From positions 72,577 through 136,576 of the forward strand of contig NZ_JAZGJP010000006.1 in assembly GCF_036408795.1 (NCBI RefSeq): a stretch of 64,000 bases of DNA, written 5' to 3'. Source of the DNA: Olsenella_L kribbiana (GTDB lineage: Bacteria; Actinomycetota; Coriobacteriia; Coriobacteriales; Atopobiaceae). Under the pieces are notes generated by a model. That model was not told the origin of the DNA. It was given only the letters and a program-made list of their open reading frames with translations, and ran no database searches. Shown piece by piece: positions 35,631 to 44,575 of this stretch (its first letter is position 1; each line of letters opens with the position of its first letter). Made by a program: the position numbers and the translations under genes.

Positions 35631-35816
35631 ATGAAGGCATCTGTCAGCGAAGAGTGCATCGGCTGCGGTCTCTGCGAGAGCACCTGCCCCGAGGTTTTCG
35701 CAATCGGCGACGAGGGCACCGCTGAGGCTATCGTCGACGAGGTTCCCGAGGAGAACGAGGACTCCGCACAGGAGGCGGCAGACAACTGCCCCGTCGGCGC
35801 AATTACCGTCGAGTAG
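35631..35816 (+). CDS. Monocluster ferredoxin
   Basis: 61 residues. CIGCGLCESTCPEVF and the distant NCPVGAITVE give four Cys ligands for one [4Fe-4S] (or 3Fe-4S) cluster, as in small Clostridium/Thermotoga-type ferredoxins. It is very acidic (VPEENEDSAQEA). An electron carrier for anaerobic redox enzymes; the partner is not evident. SD GAGAGGATGAC precedes the ATG. Confidence 0.92.
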   Translation: MKASVSEECIGCGLCESTCPEVFAIGDEGTAEAIVDEVPEENEDSAQEAADNCPVGAITVE

Positions 35817-35839
35817 CATCTGCCATATCTGGCACAGAG

Positions 35840-35867
35840 GGCGGGGGCTTTTGCCTCCGCCTTTTTT
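35840..35867 (+). terminator. terminator after the ferredoxin gene
   Basis: A 9-bp stem (GGCGGGGGC / GCCTCCGCC, one G-U), TTTT loop, then six T. Confidence 0.85.
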
Positions 35868-35885
35868 CTGGAAAGAGGTCTTGTT

Positions 35886-36500
35886 TTGATACTTGCGTCG
35901 CAGTCGCCGAGAAGGCTCGAGATCCTCATGCAGGCAGGATTTGCACCCACCGTCGAGCCGGCAGACATCGACGAGACGAGACATGCCGGCGAGGCCCCCG
36001 AAGCCTTGGTCGAGCGTCTTGCAAAGACGAAGGCAGAAGCGGTAGCTCACCGCCATGCAGACGATGCCTCCTCCCCTGCCATCCTTGCTGCCGACACGAT
36101 CGTCTGGCTTGAGTCGGGAGAGGTGCTGGGAAAGCCCAGAGATACCGCTCACGCGGAAGAGATGCTCCATGAGCTTTCCGGTGCGACACACTTTGTCTCG
36201 ACCGGAGCTGCCTTCGTGAAGGATGGCTCTGTGCATTCGCTTGTCGATACGGCCAAGGTCACGTTCTATGAGCTGAGCGATGAGGAGATTGCTGCCTATG
36301 TGGCGTCAGGAGAGCCGTCCGACAAAGCAGGAGCCTATGGGATCCAGGGCAGAGGGCGCCTGCTCGTGAAGCATATCGAAGGCGACTTCTACACGATCAT
36401 GGGACTTCCGCTCACCCGCGTCGTCCGCGAGCTCATGGCACCCTCTTATGGCACAGCTCTCGTCGAAGATATCCTCAGAGGAGGAAACGAGCATGCATAG
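35886..36500 (+). CDS. maf: Maf-type nucleoside triphosphate pyrophosphatase
   Basis: 204 residues from a TTG start (AAGAGG upstream). LASQSPRRLEIL is the Maf signature at the very N-terminus, with DTIVWLESGEVLGKPRD and SDKAGAYGIQGRG the nucleotide-binding parts. It hydrolyses non-canonical or modified dNTP/UTP. The last codons overlap the ATG of the next gene by 8 bases, so they are translationally coupled. Confidence 0.93.
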   Translation: MILASQSPRRLEILMQAGFAPTVEPADIDETRHAGEAPEALVERLAKTKAEAVAHRHADDASSPAILAADTIVWLESGEVLGKPRDTAHAEEMLHELSGATHFVSTGAAFVKDGSVHSLVDTAKVTFYELSDEEIAAYVASGEPSDKAGAYGIQGRGRLLVKHIEGDFYTIMGLPLTRVVRELMAPSYGTALVEDILRGGNEHA

Positions 36501-37473
36501 ATCCATCCGTGACATCCCGGGCTTTCTTGCAGGGCACGCAACGCTGGCAGAGGCAGGAACAGGATGCACTGCCATCGTCTGCCCGAAAGGTGCGACAGGC
36601 GCTGTGGACGTGCGTGGAGGAGCACCTGCAACACGCGAGACAGACCTTCTCAGGCCCGAGGAGACCGTGAATGTCCTCCATTGCGTCATGCTCTCCGGAG
36701 GCTCCGCATACGGCCTTGCAGCCGCTTCTGGCGCTGCTGAGGAGCTTGAGCGCAGGGGTGTGGGCCTCGATGTCGGTGTCGGCATCGTCCCTATCGTCTC
36801 CTCTGCCTGCCTCTTCGACCTTGCCTGCGGCTCTGCTACGGTGCGCCCCGGCATGGAAGAGGGCGCCCAATCTGTCGCCAATGCCTTCGAGGAGAAGGAT
36901 AAGCCGCTCGCCCGCGGCAATGTGGGTGCCGGATGCGGCTGCACGGTCGGCAAGCTCGAAGGGCCTGAGCGCTCCATGAAGAGCGGCCTCGGCGAGGATG
37001 TTGAGTCTGCCGGAGAGCTTCTCGTAGGCGCTCTGAGCGCCGTCAATGCTGTCGGCAACATATGTGACCCCGAGACAGGAAAACCCCTCTCAGGACTCCT
37101 CTCAGAGGACGGCACGCACATTGTCAACGAAGAGGATGCGCTCATCGCTGCCAGCACATCGCTCGTGATGCCGCTTGCCCGCACGAATACGACGATTTCC
37201 TGCATCGTCACGAACGCCCGCCTCACGAAGGCAGAGGCAACAAAGGTCGCGCAGATGGCAGCAGACGGCTACGCCCATGCGATACGGCCGACGCACACGA
37301 CAAACGACGGCGACACGATCTTCGTGATGGCTTCCGGCTCCCTGGAGACACCCGTCGACCTCGTCGGCACGCTTGCCGTGCGGGCCATCGAGCGCGCGAT
37401 TGCGGATGCCGCACGCGAAGCCAGGCCTGCCTTCGGCCTCAAGGCTGCATCGAGCTTCGATTCCGAAATCTGA
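36493..37473 (+). CDS. P1 (DmpA/S58) family self-processing peptidase
   Basis: 326 residues from the ATG at 36493 (GAGGA upstream, inside the end of maf). RDIPGFLAGHAT at the start, SGGSAYGLAAASGAAEELE, GNVGAGCGCTVGK, and the nucleophile region ARTNTTISCIVTNARL are the DmpA-fold signatures. These enzymes cleave themselves into two chains and act as aminopeptidases, often on D-Ala or beta-peptides. There is no signal peptide. The substrate is unknown. Confidence 0.88.
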   Translation: MHRSIRDIPGFLAGHATLAEAGTGCTAIVCPKGATGAVDVRGGAPATRETDLLRPEETVNVLHCVMLSGGSAYGLAAASGAAEELERRGVGLDVGVGIVPIVSSACLFDLACGSATVRPGMEEGAQSVANAFEEKDKPLARGNVGAGCGCTVGKLEGPERSMKSGLGEDVESAGELLVGALSAVNAVGNICDPETGKPLSGLLSEDGTHIVNEEDALIAASTSLVMPLARTNTTISCIVTNARLTKAEATKVAQMAADGYAHAIRPTHTTNDGDTIFVMASGSLETPVDLVGTLAVRAIERAIADAAREARPAFGLKAASSFDSEI

Positions 37474-37494
37474 GACAAGAAATTCCAGAGATAG

Positions 37495-37529
37495 AAGAAG
37501 GCGCCGGTCCAAGGGACTGGCGCCTTCTT
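37495..37529. terminator. bidirectional terminator between peptidase and glycosyltransferase genes
   Basis: A 16-bp stem with one G-U and a 3-base loop, ending in CTT on one side and AAG on the other, between convergent genes. Confidence 0.8.
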
Positions 37530-37549
37530 ACGTGTTCTTGTTCAGATGC

Positions 37550-38584
37550 TCAGTTGAACTTCACGAGCTTCTGGGCGATGTGGTAGATGCCGATCGTGAC
37601 CTTCTTGCCGGTCTCGGTCGGGAAGTTCGTCGCGATGCCCACAAGGCCGCGGCGCGCCCTCGCGTACATCTTCTCGTCGTAGTGCTGGAGCTCGCACCAG
37701 ATGGCCTTGAGGTTGTCCTCGGCACCCGGCTTGTCGGAGAGCTTCGAGAAGATCGAGCAGACTGCCATCATGAGCGTGAAGTAGTTCAGCATGTAGTTCC
37801 TGAGCTTGCGCGACTTGATGTCGTCGTACAGGTGATAGGAATGCATCATGATGCGCGTGATCCTGAGCTGCTGGTCGATCCTGCTCGTCATGACCGACTC
37901 GTTTACTGACTGGTCCTCGCGGCCGATGAAGTAGCGGTAGAGGTCCACATCGAGGTAATAAAGAGTCTCGCAGCGTGGCAGCGGCACATAGGCATAGATG
38001 TTGTCCACGTAGAATGTATGCGCAGGCATGGGGATGCCGCCCCGGCGCAGGACGTCCGTGCGGTAGCAGAGCGAGTGCATGAGGAGGTTCTGGCTCATGT
38101 TGAAGTGGCCGATCTGGTCCCAGCCCATGATCTTGTTCTTCGGCAGTGCGAAGCCATAGTCCACGACATTCTGCTTGCCGTCCTCGACATGCTCATATAC
38201 ATAGTTCGTGATCACGAGGTCGACACGGGTATCGGTCTCGATGAACTCGCGGAGCTTTGCCAGAAGCGCCTGGAGCGCGTCTGCATCCAGCCAGTCATCG
38301 GAGTCGACGACCTTGTAATAGACGCCGTCAGCGTTCTTGAGGCCGGAAAGGACCGCGATGCCGTGGCCGCCATTCGGCTGATGGACAGCCTTGATGATGT
38401 CAGGATAGCGTTCCTGCCATTCATCGGCCTTCTCAGCCGTGTTGTCCTTCACGGAGCCATCGTCCACAATCACAATCTGGACATCCTCGGCCCGTCCCGA
38501 TCCATCGAGGATGGACGAGATGCAGTGGTCCATGTACTCGGCGGAGTTGTAGCAGGGAATGCCGAAGGTTATCGTCTTGCGCAT
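37550..38584 (-). CDS. Family 2 glycosyltransferase
   Basis: 344 residues from the ATG at 38584 (GGGGGAG just before it; a TTG further upstream is possible). GT-A fold: TFGIPCYNSAEYMDHCI, VIVDDGS for UDP binding, NGGHGIAVLSGLKNADG, and VDSDDWLD for the metal. It is cytoplasmic or membrane-associated and transfers a sugar to a polymer. It starts 7 bases after glf, so it is very likely a galactofuranosyl- or cell-wall polysaccharide transferase. Confidence 0.85.
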   Translation of the reverse strand: MRKTITFGIPCYNSAEYMDHCISSILDGSGRAEDVQIVIVDDGSVKDNTAEKADEWQERYPDIIKAVHQPNGGHGIAVLSGLKNADGVYYKVVDSDDWLDADALQALLAKLREFIETDTRVDLVITNYVYEHVEDGKQNVVDYGFALPKNKIMGWDQIGHFNMSQNLLMHSLCYRTDVLRRGGIPMPAHTFYVDNIYAYVPLPRCETLYYLDVDLYRYFIGREDQSVNESVMTSRIDQQLRITRIMMHSYHLYDDIKSRKLRNYMLNYFTLMMAVCSIFSKLSDKPGAEDNLKAIWCELQHYDEKMYARARRGLVGIATNFPTETGKKVTIGIYHIAQKLVKFN

Positions 38585-38591
38585 ACTCCCC

Positions 38592-39791
38592 CTAATGATG
38601 GGCAATGATCTCGTCGGAAAGCTCGAGAGCTGATGCCGTTACGCCGTCCATATCGTAGTAGCGGTACTCTGCAAGCCTGCCCACCGGATGGAAGTTCACG
38701 AGCTTCGCGACACGGTCGCGGTAGCCATGATAGAGCTCGATGTTCTCAGGCTCGTTGATGACATAGTACGGGGTCTCGCCGACGCCCGGAAGATACGTGC
38801 GGGAGTACTCGCGCATGATCGTGGTCTTGCCGGGAACGACCTGGCCTGTCATGTTCTTGAACTCCGTGATGCGCGTGAAGTTCTCGGAAACCGTGTAGTT
38901 CACGGTGCCGACCGGCTGGAACAGGTCCTCGGGAAGCGTCTCGAAGACCATGTCGACCGTGCGGTACGGAAGCGGACCCTCGTCGAAGCCGAAGAGCTCG
39001 TCGAGAGCGCCGGTGTAGATGACCTCGCCGCCATAAGGCTTGCCGCACACCATGACAGAGGTGTCGGTGAGCTGCATGATTGAGCGGACATCGACATCGA
39101 GGAAGACATCGATCAGGTCGTGGTTCAGCATGTTCTCGAAGAGCTTCGTGTAGCCATCCTTCGGCATGCCCTGGTGCGGTGCCTGCGGGAAGTAGCGGTC
39201 GTCGTCGCCGACGAAGACCGGCACGCGGCCCATGACAGCAGGATCGATCTGGTCGGGAGTCTTGCCCCACTGCTTCATCGTGTAGTGCAGGAAGACGTTC
39301 TCGTAGACGTAGTCTGCAACCTCAGCGAGCTCAGGATCGTTCTTCTCGCGGAGCTCGAGGATGGGGACCTTCTTGTCCTGGCCGAACGTTGCGACGAGCT
39401 TGCGGTAGAGGTGCTCGCCCTTCTCCTCGCCGAAGGCAAGCTTCAGCGACTGGTGGTTGAACGGCACCGGCATGAGCGTGCCATGGATGTTTGCAAGCAC
39501 CTTGTGCTGATAGTCCGTCCACTCAGTGAAGCGGGACAGGAAGTCATGCACGCGGTCGTTGTACGTATGGTAGATATGCGGACCATACTTGTGGACGAGG
39601 ATGCCTGCCTCGTCCTCATAGTCGTAGGCGTTGCCCGCGATGTGGTCGCGGCGCTCAACGATGCAGACCTTGAAGTTCAGGGCCTCTGCCAGGCGGCGGG
39701 CACATACTGCTCCTGCATAACCCGCACCGACGACGAGGACGTCGTAGCTGTCAGCATTGAAATTATCCGGCAGACCATGTGCGATATTCAT
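38592..39791 (-). CDS. glf: UDP-galactopyranose mutase
   Basis: 399 residues. The FAD-binding fold is at the N-terminus (VLVVGAGYAGAVCARRLAE). GPHIYHTYN, MKQWGKTPDQIDPAV and the C-terminal NFHPVGRLAEYRYYDMD are UGM signatures. It converts UDP-Galp to UDP-Galf for galactofuranose-containing wall or surface glycan. It is in an operon with the GT2 gene and divergent from pta. Confidence 0.95.
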   Translation of the reverse strand: MNIAHGLPDNFNADSYDVLVVGAGYAGAVCARRLAEALNFKVCIVERRDHIAGNAYDYEDEAGILVHKYGPHIYHTYNDRVHDFLSRFTEWTDYQHKVLANIHGTLMPVPFNHQSLKLAFGEEKGEHLYRKLVATFGQDKKVPILELREKNDPELAEVADYVYENVFLHYTMKQWGKTPDQIDPAVMGRVPVFVGDDDRYFPQAPHQGMPKDGYTKLFENMLNHDLIDVFLDVDVRSIMQLTDTSVMVCGKPYGGEVIYTGALDELFGFDEGPLPYRTVDMVFETLPEDLFQPVGTVNYTVSENFTRITEFKNMTGQVVPGKTTIMREYSRTYLPGVGETPYYVINEPENIELYHGYRDRVAKLVNFHPVGRLAEYRYYDMDGVTASALELSDEIIAHH

Positions 39792-39884
39792 ACAACCTCA
39801 CTGACTGGCGCTTGCGCCACTTGCTTGCCCTATAGAAAAAAGCGCAGCCCCATCAACGCGCTGCGCCCAATGGAGCTTAATTCT

Positions 39885-39913
39885 TTGAAGATTCTAGCAC
39901 GCGACCCTATAAT
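39885..39913 (+). promoter_or_regulatory. sigma-70 type promoter of pta
   Basis: TTGAAG (885-890) and a perfect TATAAT (908-913, last digits of 39xxx) with a 17-base spacer, about 75 bases before the pta start. The best promoter match in the window. Confidence 0.8.
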
Positions 39914-39992
39914 GAAAGCGTCCATGACCGAAACGTTTGGCGAGAAGCATACAAACAGCCCATATGCGGCTGGCCTCTCAGAAGGAGCAATG

Positions 39993-40970
39993 ATGAGCAG
40001 CTTTCTAGACCGCATGAAGCAGAAGGCCAAGTCTGACCTCAAGACGATCGTCCTGCCCGAGGGCGAAGATCCGCGCACCATCGAGGCTGCAAAGGAGATC
40101 GTGAAGGAGGGCCTCGCCAAGCTCGTTATCCTCGGCGACCCTGCCAAGATCTCTGTCGAGGGTGTCGAGGTCATCGACCCCAAGACCGCAGAGAAGCATG
40201 AAGCCTACGCCGAGCTCTTTGCCGAGCTCCGCAAGAAGAAGGGCGTCACCATCGAAGACGCCAGGAAGCAGATGGACGACGCCACCTACTTCGGCACGAT
40301 GATGGTCAAGGCAGGAGACGCTGACGGCCTCGTGTCCGGCGCCTGCCACTCCACGGCCAACACCCTTCGTCCGGCACTCCAGATCCTGAAGACCGCTCCG
40401 GGCACCAAGCTCGTCTCTGCCTTCTTCATCATGTGCACGGACAAGGCCGAGTACGGCGACAACGGCACGCTGCTCTTCGCTGACTGCGGCCTCAACATCG
40501 CACCGACCGCAGAAGAGCTCTCCGAGATCGCTCTTGCCTCTGCCGAGTCCTGGAAGAAGTACATGAGCTCCGACCCGAAGGTCGCTATGCTCTCCTTCTC
40601 CACGAAGGGCTCCGCAAAGGGCGACATCCCGACGAAGGTCCAGGAGGCAACGAAGCTTGCCCAGGAGAAGAACCCCGAGCTTGCCCTCGACGGCGACCTG
40701 CAGCTCGACGCTGCCCTCGTCCCGTCCGTGGCTGAGCTCAAGGCACCGGGTTCCGAGGTTGCAGGACATGCCAATGTCCTCGTCTTCCCGGATCTCGAGG
40801 CCGGCAACATCGGCTACAAGCTTGTCCAGCGCTTCGCTGGCGCCGAGGCCTATGGCCCGATCCTCCAGGGCATCGCAAAGCCGGTGAACGATCTGTCCCG
40901 CGGCTGCTCCGCACAGGATATCGTGGGCGTCGTCGCAATCACCGCTGTCCAGGCACAGATGGCAGAGTAG
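39993..40970 (+). CDS. pta: Phosphate acetyltransferase
   Basis: 325 residues, the short Pta form without the N-terminal regulatory domain. The ATG at 39993 is preferred over the adjacent 39990 because AAGGAG is then 5 bases away. FLDRMKQKAKSDLKTIVLPEG, MVKAGDADGLVSGACHSTA and PVNDLSRGCSAQDIVG are family signatures. It makes acetyl phosphate from acetyl-CoA; with AckA (4.6 kb away, opposite strand) it gives substrate-level ATP. Confidence 0.95.
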   Translation: MSSFLDRMKQKAKSDLKTIVLPEGEDPRTIEAAKEIVKEGLAKLVILGDPAKISVEGVEVIDPKTAEKHEAYAELFAELRKKKGVTIEDARKQMDDATYFGTMMVKAGDADGLVSGACHSTANTLRPALQILKTAPGTKLVSAFFIMCTDKAEYGDNGTLLFADCGLNIAPTAEELSEIALASAESWKKYMSSDPKVAMLSFSTKGSAKGDIPTKVQEATKLAQEKNPELALDGDLQLDAALVPSVAELKAPGSEVAGHANVLVFPDLEAGNIGYKLVQRFAGAEAYGPILQGIAKPVNDLSRGCSAQDIVGVVAITAVQAQMAE

Positions 40971-40991
40971 CTTCTCTCCACACGCACCTAT

Positions 40992-41022
40992 GGAGGCTCC
41001 GGTTTTCCGGGGCCTCCTTTTT
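40992..41022 (+). terminator. terminator of pta
   Basis: An 11-bp stem (GGAGGCTCCGG / CCGGGGCCTCC), TTTT loop, then five T. Confidence 0.85.
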
Positions 41023-41044
41023 CATGCCAGCATCTTCTCTGCAT

Positions 41045-41074
41045 AGAGAAAGAGGGCCCCCGAAGGGACCCTCT
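41045..41074 (-). terminator. terminator of pckA
   Basis: The minus-strand stem AGAGGGTCCC / GGGGCCCTCT has one mismatch and a 4-base loop and is followed by TTCTCT. Confidence 0.65.
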
Positions 41075-41096
41075 CGAATAGGCTCTGAGCTCTTCC

Positions 41097-42692
41097 CTAT
41101 TCTGCCGTGGAGCAGGGACCAGCAGCCTTGATCTCGGGTGCCATGTCCGGATACTTCTTGGCGCAGTTCTCCTCGAACATGGAGGCAAGCTTCCTTGCTG
41201 CTGCATCGTAGGCACAAGGATCGGCCCACGTGTCACGCGGATTCAGGAGCTCGGACGGGACATCCTCGATTGTCTGCGGCACATCGACGTTGAAGACCTT
41301 GTCGTGCACGAACTCAGCATTCTCGATAGAGCCATTGAGGGCTGCTGTGACCATGGCACGGGTATAGGCAAGCTTCATGCGCTTGCCGGTGCCGTAAGGG
41401 CCACCGGTCCAGCCAGTGTTCACGAGGTAGACGCGGGTGCCATAGCGCTCCATGCGCTCGCCGAACATCTGGGCATAGGTGAGCGGGTTCAGCGGCATGA
41501 ACGGCTCGCCGAAGAGCGTCGAGAACGTCGGCTGCGGCTCCGTGATGCCGCGCTCCGTGCCGGCGACCTTCGAGGTGAAGCCGGAGATGAAGTGGTACAT
41601 GGCGCCATTGCGGTCAAGACGGGAGATCGGCGGAAGCACGCCGAAGGCATCGGCCGTCAGGAAGATGACGACAGAGGGGACCTTGCCGCAGCCCGAAGGA
41701 TCGGAATTCGGGATATTCTCGATCGGGTAGGCGACACGGGTGTTCTCCGTGTACTTGGCATCGTCGTAGTCGGCCACGCGCTTGTCGTCGAGGACGACAT
41801 TCTCGCAGACAGAGCCGAACTTGATGGCATTGAAGATGTCAGGCTCGGTCTCCGGAGAGATGCGGATGCACTTTGCGTAGCAGCCGCCCTCGAAGTTGAA
41901 GACGCCATCGTCGCCCCAGGCATGCTCGTCGTCGCCGACAAGGATGCGCTTCGGGTCGGCAGAAAGCGTCGTCTTGCCGGTGCCGGAAAGGCCGAAGAAG
42001 ACTGCCGTCTCGCCGGTCTCGGGATCCTTGTTCACAGACGAGTGCATAGGAAGGATGTTGTCCTCCTCGACCGTAAGGTAGTTCATCGTCGAGAAGACCG
42101 ACTTCTTGATCTCGCCCGAGTAGCGGGAGCCGAGGACCAAGATCTCATGCTCCTGGAAATTGATGAGGATGCAGGCCTCGGAGTGCGTGCCATCGACCGC
42201 CGGGTCGCACTTGCAGCCAGGAGCTGCAAGGACCGTGAAGTCAGGCATGCCATACGATGCAAGCTCTTCATCGGTCGGACGCACGAGGAGCTGCTTCGAG
42301 AAGAGTGCCTGGCTTGCCAGCTCGCAGACGACCTCGAACTTGCGGGAGTGTGCCCTGTTCGCGCCAGCATAGGCATGGATCACATAGAGGTCACGCTTTG
42401 CAAGGTAGGAGCAGATCTTCTCCTTGATGTGCTGGTAGCCTTCGACGCTCATCGGCACATTCACGGTGCCCCAGGCAATCTTGTCATGCACATCAGGCGT
42501 ATCGACAATGAAGCGGTCCTTCGGAGAGCGTCCCGTATACTTGCCGGTGTAGACTGCGAATGCGCCGGTCGAGGTCAGCTCGCCCTCGCCCTTCTTCAGG
42601 GCCTCTTCTACAAGCACGGCAGGAGCGGCGTCGACCAGCACCTTGCCCTCATGCGCTGCAATGCCAGCGTGTGCAAGCTCTTCTTCGATCAC
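41097..42692 (-). CDS. pckA: ATP-dependent phosphoenolpyruvate carboxykinase
   Basis: 531 residues from a GTG at 42692 (TTAGGAGG with 7-base spacing). The kinase motifs are FGLSGTGKTTLSADP (P-loop) and LIGDDEHAWGDDG-type metal site (LVGDDEHAWGDDGVF); RSPKDRFIVD is the oxaloacetate site. In fermenters the enzyme usually runs from PEP to oxaloacetate, gaining ATP; that direction is inferred. Its 5' leader has a GC hairpin next to the SD. Confidence 0.95.
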   Translation of the reverse strand: MIEEELAHAGIAAHEGKVLVDAAPAVLVEEALKKGEGELTSTGAFAVYTGKYTGRSPKDRFIVDTPDVHDKIAWGTVNVPMSVEGYQHIKEKICSYLAKRDLYVIHAYAGANRAHSRKFEVVCELASQALFSKQLLVRPTDEELASYGMPDFTVLAAPGCKCDPAVDGTHSEACILINFQEHEILVLGSRYSGEIKKSVFSTMNYLTVEEDNILPMHSSVNKDPETGETAVFFGLSGTGKTTLSADPKRILVGDDEHAWGDDGVFNFEGGCYAKCIRISPETEPDIFNAIKFGSVCENVVLDDKRVADYDDAKYTENTRVAYPIENIPNSDPSGCGKVPSVVIFLTADAFGVLPPISRLDRNGAMYHFISGFTSKVAGTERGITEPQPTFSTLFGEPFMPLNPLTYAQMFGERMERYGTRVYLVNTGWTGGPYGTGKRMKLAYTRAMVTAALNGSIENAEFVHDKVFNVDVPQTIEDVPSELLNPRDTWADPCAYDAAARKLASMFEENCAKKYPDMAPEIKAAGPCSTAE

Positions 42693-43048
42693 GATACATC
42701 CTCCTAACGGGTGCGCGCACCTTGCGCGCAGATAGACCATCCTTGAAACCAGCACATAAAATTCTAGCGGACTACAAAAAACTGCATTGAATCGTTAACA
42801 TGCCGGAAGCGTTTCCGTCATGCAGCCAATCAGGAATCGTTCTGCCCGCCTCACTTCTTGTTCCCTGCTGGGTACCACACATGCGTCAATTCGTTTCATT
42901 TCCGTCCATTTGGACACAGGACGCCTTCCCTGTCTGCAGCCCATCTATCCGTCTGCTGTGCCGCCAGCCGGGACGAGGACGCGTGAGCATGCTTCGGCGC
43001 TATGATGGTTGCGTTCTGCATTTCGTGCATATCCTTAAGGAGCTGCCC
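42693..43048. other. intergenic region between pckA and the aldose-epimerase-like gene
   Basis: 356 bases between divergent genes. Apart from the pckA leader hairpin (42712-42730) and the SD of the right-hand gene (43037-43043) I see no protein-like frame. A TATGAT at 43001 could be a -10 of the right-hand gene, but no matching -35 is present. Confidence 0.45.
42712..42730 (-). promoter_or_regulatory. GC hairpin in the pckA leader
   Basis: TGCGCGC - 5-base loop - GCGCGCA, ending about 6 bases before the pckA SD. Such placement can affect ribosome access or stabilise the transcript. Confidence 0.45.
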
Positions 43049-43930
43049 ATGAGCACCATAGAAAAGATCTCGTCCGGTCCCCTTTCTGCTGCAATCGATT
43101 CCCACGGCGCACAGCTCATGAGCCTGGCACTCGATGGCACCGAGTACCTCTGGCAGAGGGATCCGAAGTGGTGGCCGAGATGCGCCCCCATCCTCTTCCC
43201 TATCGTCGGCGTGCTCAGGAACGGGTTTGCCACGAGCGAGCAGGGCGACATCCATCTCTCCCGCCATGGCCTTGCCAGAAACATGGAGCATTCAGTGGCA
43301 AAGAAGGACAGCTCGTCCGTCACGTTCCATGTGGAGTCGACCGATGAGACGAAGAAGAGCTTCCCGTACGATTGGGTGCTCGAGATGACCTATGCGGTAG
43401 ACGGCGAGAAGCTCTCCCAGACCTATACCGTGAAGAATCCGGGCAAGGTGACGCTTCCCTTCACGCTCGGCGGCCATCCTGCCTTCAATGTGCCGGTAGC
43501 CGGCACAGATGAGTCCTTCGAGGACTATGAGCTCCGCTTCGCTGCACCTTGGGATATCGAGACCGCAGCCATCGACACAGAGGGCCTTGAGGACTTCAGC
43601 CAGATGTCCTCGCTCGGCACTTCCGATACGCTTCCGCTCACACATGGCCTCTTCGAGCGCTATCTCACGCTCACGCTCCACGATGTACCGGAAAACCGTG
43701 TCCAGCTCTTCGGAAAGAAGAGCGGCCACGGTGTCGAGCTCTCCTTCGACGGCTTCCCCTATCTCGGCGTCTGGTCTGCCGAGAACGACGCACCCTTCGT
43801 CGCCGTCGAGCCCTGGGTCGGCGTCGCTGCTGCCAAGGACGAGACCGACGAGTTCGAGAAGAAGCGCGGCATGCTCTTCCTCGAGCCGGGAGAAGAGCTT
43901 TCCCGCACCTTCACGATCCGTCCGTTCTAG
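43049..43930 (+). CDS. Aldose 1-epimerase family protein
   Basis: 293 residues from the ATG at 43049 (AAGGAG upstream). It begins with STIEKISSGPLSAAIDSHGA; the family core is DPKWWPRCAPILFPIVG, DIHLSRHGLARN, the LGGHPAFNVP histidine and the late WVGVAAAKDE. It resembles the LacX-like branch rather than classic GalM, so the sugar is uncertain. Probably cytoplasmic mutarotase for hexoses or sugar phosphates. Confidence 0.85.
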   Translation: MSTIEKISSGPLSAAIDSHGAQLMSLALDGTEYLWQRDPKWWPRCAPILFPIVGVLRNGFATSEQGDIHLSRHGLARNMEHSVAKKDSSSVTFHVESTDETKKSFPYDWVLEMTYAVDGEKLSQTYTVKNPGKVTLPFTLGGHPAFNVPVAGTDESFEDYELRFAAPWDIETAAIDTEGLEDFSQMSSLGTSDTLPLTHGLFERYLTLTLHDVPENRVQLFGKKSGHGVELSFDGFPYLGVWSAENDAPFVAVEPWVGVAAAKDETDEFEKKRGMLFLEPGEELSRTFTIRPF

Positions 43931-44001
43931 GAGATAGGCCTGGACGAGCTGCTGAAACACAGGAATGGGACAAAGCGCTCATCTGCAAGAGACGCATGAG
44001 A

Positions 44002-44037
44002 TGGAGGCCTGGTCCGTCTTCTCGGACCAGGCCTCCA
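44002..44037. terminator. strong hairpin after the epimerase-like gene
   Basis: A perfect 15-bp stem (TGGAGGCCTGGTCCG and its complement) with a 6-base loop. T-tracts are poor; terminator role inferred from position. Confidence 0.6.
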
Positions 44038-44100
44038 CATTGTTGCCGAAACCCCGCCGCTGGACACAACCCAGCGCATATCATGCGGAGCCAGGCAGCA

Positions 44101-44313
44101 TCAGTCCTTCTTTGGAAGCCTCTTCCACAGCGACCGGAAGATGAAGAGACTGATAAGGATGCTTCCGAAATAGCCCACATGCCTCCAAGGACGGACATCT
44201 AGAGATCCAGCGGGGTGTCCTGTGCCAGCTCAGAATCAGAAGCCCGCAGTCACAGACAAGCTCAAGCTGATAGCCACAAGCAGGATGAAGGGGTCACGCG
44301 TTTCCTTCTTCAT
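44101..44313 (-). pseudogene. small membrane protein frame with two in-frame TGA codons
   Basis: The ATG at 44313 has a perfect SD (AAGGAGG, 7-base spacing) and encodes MKKETRDPFILLVAISLSLS, continuing VTAGF, then TGA at 44236-44238. The frame continues F-TGA (44230-44232)-AGTGHPAGSLDVRPWRHVGY and a second hydrophobic helix ending KRLPKKD and TGA. If both internal TGAs were tryptophan codons it would be a normal two-helix protein of 70 residues. TGA is a stop elsewhere here (aroC, the P1 peptidase), so a decayed gene or a truncated 25-residue product is likely. Confidence 0.4.
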
Positions 44314-44512
44314 GCCGCCGCCTCCTTGCAGAGATGGATACGGCTGTCGGAAAAGAGAAGTGCGCGGCTGCGATATGGAGAACGTGCATTTAGCCCATAT
44401 ACAGGTTCAGTCTATCTATCTGTAGCCTCTGATGCTTCGGCAGCCGGCCAATGGAGGCGGGCTATCGCCCCTTCTATGAACATTGGCTTCCAGCATCCGA
44501 GCCAAGAAGCCA

Positions 44513-44549
44513 TAAGAAAGGCGGAGCCTCCCGGAGGAAGCTCCGCCTT
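44513..44549 (-). terminator. terminator of ackA
   Basis: A 10-bp outer stem (AAGGCGGAGC / GCTCCGCCTT) with an inner CTCC-GGAG stem, followed on the minus strand by TTCTTAT. Confidence 0.75.
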
Positions 44550-44575
44550 GTTCAGGACCATATGGGCTTGGGCGA

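Larger units (their letters stand above)
43931..44575. other. 645-base stretch with a terminator hairpin, a decayed small ORF and the ackA terminator
   Basis: No normal gene. It holds a perfect 15-bp hairpin (44002-44037), a small membrane-protein frame interrupted by TGA codons (44101-44313, minus strand) and the ackA terminator (44513-44549). The rest shows no convincing coding signal. Confidence 0.6.

Noticed and set aside
44101..44313. Recoding of TGA to tryptophan
   Set aside because: TGA ends several sure genes here (aroC, the P1 peptidase, the CmpB-like gene), so genome-wide recoding is excluded; a decayed gene is simpler.
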